Positions 1 to 4,997 of a DNA stretch of 5,410 nt are shown piece after piece. Under the pieces are notes generated by a model that worked only from the letters and a program-made list of their open reading frames with translations, was not told the DNA's origin and ran no database searches. Each line of letters opens with the position of its first letter. Positions within the stretch are counted from its first letter, which is position 1. This stretch comes from Clostridiaceae bacterium (GTDB lineage Bacteria > Bacillota > Clostridia > Saccharofermentanales > DTU023), in assembly GCA_012511735.1 (NCBI GenBank), contig JAAZFK010000013.1, forward strand, positions 1 to 5,410. The letters run 5' to 3'. Position numbers and translations under genes: made by a program.

Positions 1-833
1 AATTGATCCGTAAACGTGTCAAGCAGGAAGATCCCGACGCGCTGATCCTGGGTGAAATATGGGAGGAGCCGACCGCCCGCATCAGTTATGGGCGCCATCG
101 GGACTTTTTATTTGGCCGCACCCATGATGCAGTCATGGGCTATCCTTTCAGACAGGATCTGATCACTTTTCTCAAGGATCAAATTGAGGGAGGGACTTTC
201 GCCAGCGCCCTCGAAAAAATGATCTCGATTACTCCGAAGGAAGCCTTGTTTGTCCAGATGAACCTGCTCGGAAGTCATGATACCAAGCGGATTATGACGG
301 AACTTGCGGGAGCTTCTTCCTCGGGCAGCCGGCGGGAACAGGCAGGTGTCCGCATGAACGACGACCAACGACGGCGGGGCGGGGAGCTTCTGGTTTTGGC
401 CACGCTGGTTCAATTGGCCTTCCCTGGCGCCATGTCCGTCTATTACGGAGATGAGCTGGGGATGGAGGGCTATGATGACCCCTTTAACCGCAGAACCTTC
501 CCGGAAGAAGCCCTGACCGGTAAGGAGCCGGACGGACTGACACGACTGGTGACCGGCTTGACCCGCCTGAGGCAGGAGACGCCGGTCTTGAAGACAGGGC
601 TGTTTGAGATTTTGCATGCCGGTCGGGACGCCTTGGTTTTCAGACGTTACACCAGGAATTCCCGTGACGCCTTCGGTCACCCAATCCAGGGACCGGAAGA
701 AGCCTTGATTGCCATCAACAGGGGCGGGGACAGGGTTGAATTCCCATCTTCAATAAAAATACCGCCTCTCTCGGAGAGAGGCGGCAAAGTCTACCTTGAC
801 GGTTCGGAAGTTTTTGCTTTTGAACCGGATTAG
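1..833 (+). CDS. GH13 alpha-glucan hydrolase (neopullulanase/cyclomaltodextrinase-like), C-terminal part, 5' truncated
   Basis: This is the 3' part of a glycoside hydrolase family 13 enzyme, which cleaves alpha-1,4 (and sometimes alpha-1,6) glucosidic bonds in maltodextrins, cyclodextrins or pullulan. The reading frame is open to the left edge; its first complete codon is at base 3 (TTG, an internal Leu and not a real start). Residue numbers count from that codon. LILGEIWE carries the catalytic acid Glu18. LLGSHDTKR carries the transition-state stabilising Asp93. SVYYGDELGMEG (145-156) followed by DPFNRR is the conserved region near the end of the barrel, in the form usual for the neopullulanase/cyclodextrinase subgroup. 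Residues from about 195 to the end form the C-terminal beta domain. The nucleophile Asp (region II) and any N-terminal domain lie outside the window. No signal peptide can be judged, so location is unknown. The stop (831-833) overlaps the stop of the convergent phosphofructokinase gene. Family certain; exact substrate not. Confidence 0.93.
   Translation, partial: LIRKRVKQEDPDALILGEIWEEPTARISYGRHRDFLFGRTHDAVMGYPFRQDLITFLKDQIEGGTFASALEKMISITPKEALFVQMNLLGSHDTKRIMTELAGASSSGSRREQAGVRMNDDQRRRGGELLVLATLVQLAFPGAMSVYYGDELGMEGYDDPFNRRTFPEEALTGKEPDGLTRLVTGLTRLRQETPVLKTGLFEILHAGRDALVFRRYTRNSRDAFGHPIQGPEEALIAINRGGDRVEFPSSIKIPPLSERGGKVYLDGSEVFAFEPD
751..784 (-). terminator. Intrinsic terminator of the minus-strand operon, inside the GH13 coding region
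   Basis: Bases 762-771 and 775-784 form a perfect 10-bp stem with a 3-base loop. Read on the minus strand, the stem ends in GGCGG and is followed at once by TATTTTTATTG, a U-rich tract. On the plus strand the hairpin is followed by CAAAGTC, so it should terminate only leftward transcription. It begins 46 bases beyond the phosphofructokinase stop and encodes residues PPLSERGG near the GH13 C-terminus. Confidence 0.85.
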
Positions 834-2071
834 CGCACAGCGATTTTTTTCAGGTGGGCAAAACGGGGAAGTCCGTTTTCATGGATTTGGTGTGGTTCTC
901 CCTCAATCAGGGGGAGCGCGTAATCGATGAAATCAGCGGTGACACCGTTGCCCTCCGCGTTAATCCAGTCCAGCGGTACCCGTTTTTCCCGGTTGGCGAC
1001 TTCCTCCAGGGGAATGTGGATGATGTCACAGCGGTAGGGCCCCTGATCCGGCCGGGCATAGCCCATCATGACGCCGCTCGCGCCGTCGATGGCTGCGCGG
1101 ACTCCGGTGCGGCCTGCCAGGACGGCTTCTTCAATATCGACGCCTGACGCACAGTGAGCGGCAGCGCGCTGCAACAAGGAAAATTCGATCCCCCTGACCT
1201 TGACGTCCAACTCCTCAGCGACCAGGTCGGCCAGGAGCGCGGCGGTTCCGCCCAGCTGTTTATGACCGAAAGCGTCGGTCGCGAGTGTTGACAGCTGTTC
1301 CGCCACCAGTTGACCGTCCCGGTTCATGATTCCTTCCGAGACACTGATCAGGACTACATTTTTTTCCTTGAGGACGCGCCGGGCATCTTCCAACATCTTG
1401 TTCTGATCAAAGGGTACTTCCGGCAGGTAAACCAGATCCGGTCCATGGCCGATGACGCCTGCCAGCGCGGACGCGCCCGCCAGCCAACCGGCATGCCGAC
1501 CCATGCATTCGAAAATGACGACCATGGGGGTGTTATAGGAATGTGTATCATGCCAGACCTCGGCGATGGAGGTGGCGATGTAGCGGGCGGCTGATCCGAA
1601 GCCGGGACAGTGATCGGTTCCGAAAAGATCGTTGTCGATCGTCTTGGGAATGCCGATGACCCGGCAGTCATAATCGTTTTTCCGCAGATACCTTGAAACT
1701 TTCGAACAGGTATCCATGGAATCATTGCCACCGTTATAGAAGAAATAGCGGATATCATATTTGCGAAGGATGGCGAGGATCTTCTGATAGTCGCTGTCAT
1801 CGACATCCGGGTCTGCCAGCTTGTAGCGACAGGTACCCAGGATGGAAGAGGGCGTACCACAAAGGTATTCCAGCTCCTGCCTGTCTTCTTGCGAGATGTC
1901 GAACAGGTCGTCGTTCAGCACGCCCTCGATGCCGTGATGCATGCCGAAGACTCTCGGAATGATATCCGGGTGCTCAAGTGCCTCCAGAAAAACGCCTGCC
2001 GCGCTCGAGTTGATGACCGACGTTGGGCCGCCGGACTGTCCAAAAATGAGATTGCCTTTAAGTTTTGTCAT
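830..2071 (-). CDS. pfp: 6-phosphofructokinase, pyrophosphate-dependent type (PFP)
   Basis: A complete 413-residue cytoplasmic enzyme of the phosphofructokinase A family. It phosphorylates fructose-6-phosphate to fructose-1,6-bisphosphate, here probably with pyrophosphate as donor, a reaction that is reversible. Visible motifs are GQSGGPT (11-17, phosphoryl-donor loop), GGNDS (114-118), PKTIDND (142-148, with catalytic base Asp146) and MGRHAGW (190-196, substrate-binding loop). ATP-dependent enzymes have GGDG and PGTIDND; the Asp at the fourth GGND position and the Lys of PKTIDND are the known marks of PPi use. The length is larger than the roughly 320 residues of ATP-PFK and fits the PPi group. 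The chosen ATG at 2071 has GGGAGG seven bases upstream; a TTG 10 codons earlier (2101) would overlap the permease gene and has no comparable site. It is the last gene of the minus-strand operon, 19 bases after the permease stop. Donor specificity is inferred from residues. Confidence 0.92.
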   Translation of the reverse strand: MTKLKGNLIFGQSGGPTSVINSSAAGVFLEALEHPDIIPRVFGMHHGIEGVLNDDLFDISQEDRQELEYLCGTPSSILGTCRYKLADPDVDDSDYQKILAILRKYDIRYFFYNGGNDSMDTCSKVSRYLRKNDYDCRVIGIPKTIDNDLFGTDHCPGFGSAARYIATSIAEVWHDTHSYNTPMVVIFECMGRHAGWLAGASALAGVIGHGPDLVYLPEVPFDQNKMLEDARRVLKEKNVVLISVSEGIMNRDGQLVAEQLSTLATDAFGHKQLGGTAALLADLVAEELDVKVRGIEFSLLQRAAAHCASGVDIEEAVLAGRTGVRAAIDGASGVMMGYARPDQGPYRCDIIHIPLEEVANREKRVPLDWINAEGNGVTADFIDYALPLIEGEPHQIHENGLPRFAHLKKIAVR

Positions 2072-2078
2072 CGATAAA

Positions 2079-2084
2079 CCTCCC
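2079..2084 (-). promoter_or_regulatory. Shine-Dalgarno site of the phosphofructokinase gene
   Basis: GGGAGG on the minus strand ends seven bases before the ATG at 2071. It fills the 19-base gap after the permease stop and decides the start codon over the upstream in-frame TTG. Its strength suggests the glycolytic gene is translated independently of the permease even though they share a transcript. Confidence 0.8.
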
Positions 2085-2090
2085 GATCGA

Positions 2091-3818
2091 TTATATATCA
2101 AGAGTCCGCAGTAGCTTCCCCGCTCGTTTCATGACCAGCGAGGTTGCCAGGATCGCGAACATCAAGGCGAAAAGAAATAAACAAAAAGAAGTAAGAAGAC
2201 TGTTGCCACCTGTAAGCATTCTGATCAGAAAAACGAAACCGGCCAGGACTCCTATGTAGACGAACATGCCCAGGCTGGATACCATGGCTGCCTTGGTATT
2301 CTTTACGGGTTGAATTTCATTGGTCCAGTCAAGCTGGGGAAAAATCATGTCTGTATAGAAACCTGCCATCTGCACCAGATAGGCATTGATCCAGGACGTC
2401 AGAAAAACGACCAGGCCAAAGAACCAGGAAGCCGAAAGAAAGACCGTCAGCCCAATGGTGAGAATCAGCCAGATCAGGGTCATGGTCGTCAAGCCGGGCG
2501 TAAGCCAGGCCAGGACCTGAATCCGGATGGGTACAGGCATGAGTTTGGTGTAGGAAAAGAGCGCGCCTTGACGTGAGATCGCGGACGCCGACATCATGTT
2601 GGTACCGGAGAAGAAGGCGGCAACACCCGAAACGATCAGCATCAGAAGCCAACTGGACTCTTTCCACTGATCACTTGACGCCCACAGGCGTAAAAAATTG
2701 ATTAAAGAGAAGTCGAGGTTGCCTGATTTTTCCAGATTAGCCAGAAGCACGGCCAGAATGATGATCATCATGGCGGGCAGCAGGACAGCGCCGAGAACAG
2801 TTTGCGTAAAATAGGCTGGTGTCCGGAGTAACAGTTTCCACTCTTTGTTGACGATGGATCGATAGGGACTTCGCGGTGACAAAGCTTTCAGCTGTTTTTC
2901 TGGACTCAGGCGTTTTGCCTGTTTGCCGCCTGCTTTCAGGCCTAGAACACCCGGCATATAGAGCTTGCCCGCTAAAGAAAACAAGAGGGTGAGGGTCAGC
3001 GCGTTCACAGCCAGGGCGGCCACGCCGTAGACAAGCGTTCGCCAGGAATCTGCGTGGACCAGCATGCCCGCACCGAATCCTGAGGAAGGAAGATAAAGCA
3101 GGGCGCCTTGGAGCAGAGGGGCGGGCTCCCCCGATACCAATGAAAAACCCGGGATTTTACCGCTGGAAGTTTGAAGATTGATCAGGATCGAAAAGGTAAT
3201 GGCAAGCAGGATGGCAAAAACGGAGGTGATCATCTGGAAACGATCTTTATCCCGCGCGAATTTCGTGTAACGCATGAGGACCATGACCAGAACGGTGATC
3301 AAGGCAAAAGGTGCCAGGGTGATCAGGATCATGAAGGGAAGAAGCTGGACAAAAAACATCCAGGTTCTTGCCGTCAGTATGCCGTGGGTGATCAGAGCAG
3401 GCAGGAATACCAGGGTAGGAAAGACCATCACGGGCAGGAAGGCCTGGGTCATTTTCCCCGCGATGATGACAGACGGTTTGACGGGCAAAACCAACAAGAG
3501 CTCGAGCCCGCTCTCATGGTAGAGAGTCGGGATGGTTTGAAGGATTCCGAAAAGCAAAACCAGGGCGGGAACGCCGATGGCAGCCATGCGAATGAAGCCG
3601 TCCGGATTGCCGGCAAGTAAGGAGGCCTGGGTGATTCCGATTCCATACACGACTGAATAGAAAGAAAGCATAAGGAAAATAAAACCGTAAAGGGCGATTG
3701 AAGCGCCACGGGAGGTCTGTTTCTTCCGTTTTTTTCTTGAACCCAAGCCGAAGCCGCGGGAAAAACTTCCTATCATTTCGCTCCATAGGGGGCGCATCAA
3801 AATCAGATATTGTTTCAT
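2091..3818 (-). CDS. ABC transporter permease, large two-half (about 12 membrane segments) protein, probable exporter subunit
   Basis: A complete 575-residue integral membrane protein. About twelve hydrophobic segments are visible, roughly at 39-62, 79-98, 126-146, 155-183 (long, perhaps two), 197-215, 261-283, 341-361, 389-405, 437-461, 465-485, 513-534 and 542-563. A basic stretch, SRKKRKK, precedes the first. The halves look related: each starts with a short amphipathic segment (MKQYLILMRPLW; YRSIVNKEWKLLL) and has, after its second membrane segment, a loop of the form L-x-PV (LLLVLPVKPS; YTKLMPVPIR). These loops could be the coupling helices that touch the ATPase. A QLDWTNE loop lies between segments 10 and 11. 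The ATG at 3818 follows the ATPase stop by four bases, indicating translational coupling; an in-frame ATG 19 codons upstream would overlap the ATPase gene and was not chosen. The family is ABC-2-like export permeases by inference. The substrate (drug, peptide or lipid) cannot be told from sequence. Confidence 0.88.
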   Translation of the reverse strand: MKQYLILMRPLWSEMIGSFSRGFGLGSRKKRKKQTSRGASIALYGFIFLMLSFYSVVYGIGITQASLLAGNPDGFIRMAAIGVPALVLLFGILQTIPTLYHESGLELLLVLPVKPSVIIAGKMTQAFLPVMVFPTLVFLPALITHGILTARTWMFFVQLLPFMILITLAPFALITVLVMVLMRYTKFARDKDRFQMITSVFAILLAITFSILINLQTSSGKIPGFSLVSGEPAPLLQGALLYLPSSGFGAGMLVHADSWRTLVYGVAALAVNALTLTLLFSLAGKLYMPGVLGLKAGGKQAKRLSPEKQLKALSPRSPYRSIVNKEWKLLLRTPAYFTQTVLGAVLLPAMMIIILAVLLANLEKSGNLDFSLINFLRLWASSDQWKESSWLLMLIVSGVAAFFSGTNMMSASAISRQGALFSYTKLMPVPIRIQVLAWLTPGLTTMTLIWLILTIGLTVFLSASWFFGLVVFLTSWINAYLVQMAGFYTDMIFPQLDWTNEIQPVKNTKAAMVSSLGMFVYIGVLAGFVFLIRMLTGGNSLLTSFCLFLFALMFAILATSLVMKRAGKLLRTLDI

Positions 3819-3822
3819 CTGT

Positions 3823-4563
3823 CTAGCCTGCCACAGCGTCAGCTTCGCCAACCAGGCGCAGGAAGAGGGATTCAAGAGAAGTGTCTTCCGAGTATCTCTC
3901 TTTCAACTCAGCCATTGTGCCAACGAAGAGCAATCTGCCGTTATCGATGACGCTGAGCCGGTCGCATACCTTCTCTGCCACTTCAAGGACATGAGTTGAA
4001 AACAGGACGGTTTTCCCGGCGTCGGCGTGTTCCCGCATCAATTGCTTCAGCTGAAAAGAAGAGGCGGGATCCAGGCCGGTCATGGGTTCATCCAGGATCC
4101 AGACTTCCGGGTCGTGCAGGAGAGCGCCCGCCAAGATCAATTTTTGTTTCATCCCATGAGAATAAGTGCGGATCATCTGATTCATCACGTCATGGATATC
4201 AAAGCGTCTGGTCAGATCCGCGACGCGTTCTTCGCGGGCTTCTTTGCTGATGCCATAGATATCGCCAATAAAACGGAGGTATTCGATTCCCTTCAAACGC
4301 TGGAAGGTGTCAGGGTTGTCCGGGACAAAGGCAAAGAGTTGTTTTGCCTCCAGCGGCGACTTCTCTATATCGAAACCATTTACCGTGATGGTGCCCTGAT
4401 CAAGTGACAGCAAGCCGGTGATCAGTTTCAGTGTCGTTGTTTTGCCGGCACCGTTGGGTCCGAGAAAACCGAATATTTCGCCATCACGGATATCCAGGGT
4501 AAGTTGATCGACGGCATTTCGAATCCCGTCGTAGCTCTTGCTTACATCTTTTAATTCGATCAT
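3823..4563 (-). CDS. ABC transporter ATP-binding protein
   Basis: A complete 246-residue ABC ATPase that powers the permease encoded directly downstream; it has no membrane segment and should sit on the cytoplasmic face. Motifs in order are Walker A GPNGAGKT (35-42), a Q-loop region AFVPDNPD (78-85) with Asp in place of the usual Gln, signature YSHGMKQ (134-140, degenerate from LSGGQ), Walker B VWILDE (154-159, catalytic Glu159), D-loop GLDP (163-166) and H-loop His191 in STHVLEVAE. The length and motif forms fit exporter-type ATPases (CcmA/EcsA-like), in which a VP-D/E-x-P Q-loop region is common. The ATG at 4563 has AAGAGG seven bases upstream. It is the first gene of the operon, and its stop is four bases before the permease start. 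A single ATPase next to a permease with two fused halves suggests an assembly of two ATPases and one permease. No solute-binding protein is encoded nearby, which argues for export rather than uptake. Confidence 0.95.
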   Translation of the reverse strand: MIELKDVSKSYDGIRNAVDQLTLDIRDGEIFGFLGPNGAGKTTTLKLITGLLSLDQGTITVNGFDIEKSPLEAKQLFAFVPDNPDTFQRLKGIEYLRFIGDIYGISKEAREERVADLTRRFDIHDVMNQMIRTYSHGMKQKLILAGALLHDPEVWILDEPMTGLDPASSFQLKQLMREHADAGKTVLFSTHVLEVAEKVCDRLSVIDNGRLLFVGTMAELKERYSEDTSLESLFLRLVGEADAVAG

Positions 4564-4570
4564 ACTTTCG

Positions 4571-4576
4571 CCTCTT
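4571..4576 (-). promoter_or_regulatory. Shine-Dalgarno site of the ABC ATPase gene
   Basis: AAGAGG on the minus strand ends seven bases before the ATG at 4563 and supports that start as the first cistron of the operon. Confidence 0.7.
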
Positions 4577-4624
4577 GGAGTTTTCCGGTCGATTGAGTTG
4601 TTATGAAAATATCAAACCACAATC

Positions 4625-4653
4625 AGTATAAGAAAGCGGGCAGACAAATTCAA
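4625..4653 (-). promoter_or_regulatory. Sigma-A-type promoter of the ABC transporter-phosphofructokinase operon
   Basis: On the minus strand, TTGAAT (-35, bases 4653-4648) and TATACT (-10, bases 4630-4625) are separated by exactly 17 bases. They match consensus at four and five of six positions. Transcription would start near 4618, giving a leader of about 55 bases before the ATPase gene. No attenuator or operator is evident in that leader. The -35 box lies 31 bases from the -35 box of the divergent tRNA promoter. I saw no convincing internal promoter in the short gaps before the permease or the phosphofructokinase gene, so this may drive all three genes. Confidence 0.7.
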
Positions 4654-4684
4654 ACACAAAGGCTGAAGTGACCGTCCTGTTTGG

Positions 4685-4713
4685 TTGACAAGGCATGGCG
4701 GGTTTGACATAAT
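4685..4713 (+). promoter_or_regulatory. Strong sigma-A-type promoter of tRNA-Leu
   Basis: TTGACA (4685-4690) matches the -35 consensus perfectly; CATAAT (4708-4713) matches the -10 at five of six positions; the spacer is 17 bases. Transcription would start near 4720, leaving a leader of about 24 bases for RNase P to remove. The bases after the -10 box (GGCTTGG) are G+C-rich, as in stable-RNA promoters under stringent control; that regulation is inferred, not shown. Confidence 0.8.
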
Positions 4714-4719
4714 GGCTTG

Positions 4720-4736
4720 GCCGGCTCGCCGCCGGC
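4720..4736 (+). other. GC-rich stem-loop in the tRNA-Leu 5' leader
   Basis: GCCGGC occurs at 4720-4725 and again at 4731-4736. Because the hexamer is self-complementary, the two copies can pair as a 6-bp stem with a 5-base loop (TCGCC). It begins at about the predicted transcription start and ends seven bases before the mature tRNA. It could help the leader fold apart from the acceptor stem, but no function is established. Confidence 0.45.
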
Positions 4737-4743
4737 GACAGGG

Positions 4744-4826
4744 GCGGCCATGGCGGAATTGGCATACGCGCACGTTTGAGGGGCGTGTGGGAGACCGTAC
4801 GAGTTCGAGTCTCGTTGGCCGCACCA
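4744..4826 (+). tRNA. tRNA-Leu (anticodon GAG)
   Basis: An 83-base class II tRNA gene including an encoded CCA end (4824-4826). The acceptor stem GCGGCCA/TGGCCGC (4744-4750 with 4816-4822) is perfect over 7 bp and is followed by discriminator A. The D arm carries the usual AATTGGCA loop. The anticodon stem CACGT/GCGTG (4771-4775 with 4783-4787) closes a 7-base loop with anticodon GAG at 4778-4780, reading CUC and CUU. The longer variable arm (TGGGAGACCGT) is typical of leucine tRNAs. The T arm ACGAG-TTCGAGT-CTCGT is perfect. It has its own promoter and terminator and appears to be a single-gene unit. Confidence 0.97.
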
Positions 4827-4830
4827 TAAG

Positions 4831-4880
4831 ACCATTCTGTTACTGATACATCGTATGTATCCTTAACAGAGTGGTTTTTT
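4831..4880 (+). terminator. Intrinsic terminator after tRNA-Leu
   Basis: A 12-bp stem (4831-4842 with 4864-4875, one G-U pair) is continued, after a symmetric CT/CT internal loop, by a 7-bp upper stem (GATACAT/ATGTATC, 4845-4851 with 4855-4861) and a 3-base loop. A run of six T (4875-4880) follows. It begins four bases after the tRNA CCA end. The minus strand lacks a T-run after the hairpin, so it should act on rightward transcription only. Confidence 0.9.
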
Positions 4881-4891
4881 ATCTTTGAAAA

Positions 4892-4934
4892 CCTGTAATG
4901 CAGTTGTCACCAAGGTCCTGTAATCTTAATCACA
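4892..4934. repeat. Repeated CCTGTAAT motif with a CRP/FNR-like dyad upstream of the oxidoreductase gene
   Basis: CCTGTAAT occurs exactly at 4892-4899 and 4917-4924, 25 bases apart, and each copy is followed by TCAC (at 4907 and 4930). The second copy makes TGTAA-N6-TCACA (4919-4934), one mismatch from the TGTGA-N6-TCACA dyad bound by CRP/FNR-family regulators. Its centre (4926.5) is about 41.5 bases before the start expected from a weak -10-like TATTCT (4956-4961) that has no good -35 box. That is the geometry of a class II activated promoter. The repeat is seen; the regulatory role is inference and could be chance in AT-rich DNA. Confidence 0.35.
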
Positions 4935-4940
4935 ACAATT

Positions 4941-4952
4941 TATGCCGGCATA
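4941..4952. promoter_or_regulatory. Perfect 12-bp palindrome, possible operator
   Basis: TATGCCGGCATA is identical to its reverse complement with no spacer. It lies between the dyad at 4919-4934 and the -10-like TATTCT, 45 bases before the oxidoreductase ATG. Its position within the likely promoter suggests a regulator site, but 12-bp palindromes also arise by chance and no family can be named. Confidence 0.3.
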
Positions 4953-4980
4953 CGCTATTCTTTTTTTACATCCACATGAA

Positions 4981-4986
4981 AAGGAG
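4981..4986 (+). promoter_or_regulatory. Shine-Dalgarno site of the FAD oxidoreductase gene
   Basis: AAGGAG ends 11 bases before the ATG at 4998, somewhat farther than usual. No in-frame start lies closer, and the protein aligned from this ATG begins exactly as its family does (a few residues, then the dinucleotide-binding strand), so the start is kept. Confidence 0.7.
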
Positions 4987-4997
4987 TGTGAAATCAA

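Noticed and set aside
108..680. 190-codon open frame on the minus strand opposite the GH13 gene
   Set aside because: The plus frame has clear GH13 motifs throughout; the antisense product shows no recognisable domain and is explained by high G+C coding bias.
800..850. Possible rightward terminator for the GH13 gene: CGGTTC/GAACCG inverted repeat (800-805, 822-827) and a seven-T run (844-850)
   Set aside because: The 6-bp stem has a 16-base loop and is separated from the T-run by 16 bases; the only hairpin touching the T-run (CGC-ACA-GCG) has 3 bp. Too weak to call.
1354..1860. 168-codon open frame overlapping the phosphofructokinase gene on the same strand in another frame
   Set aside because: Low-complexity Ser/Pro/Arg-rich translation with no motif, while the phosphofructokinase frame is intact across the region.
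2072..2101. Upstream TTG start extending the phosphofructokinase by 10 residues
   Set aside because: It would overlap the permease stop, adds residues not typical of the family, and the ATG at 2071 has a strong ribosome site.
3171..3620. 149-codon plus-strand open frame inside the permease gene
   Set aside because: Its highly charged, Gln/Asp/Gly/Lys-rich translation is what the reverse complement of a membrane protein gene gives.
3819..3875. Upstream ATG extending the permease by 19 residues
   Set aside because: It would overlap the end of the ATPase gene by more than 50 bases, and the added residues are only an out-of-frame reading of the ATPase C-terminus.
4027..4407. 126-codon plus-strand open frame opposite the ABC ATPase
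   Set aside because: The ATPase motifs on the minus strand fully explain the sequence; no ribosome site or domain supports the plus frame.
4612..4835. Two short minus-strand open frames across the tRNA-Leu gene
   Set aside because: They are antisense to the tRNA and its promoter; readings of this type are common false proteins over tRNA genes.
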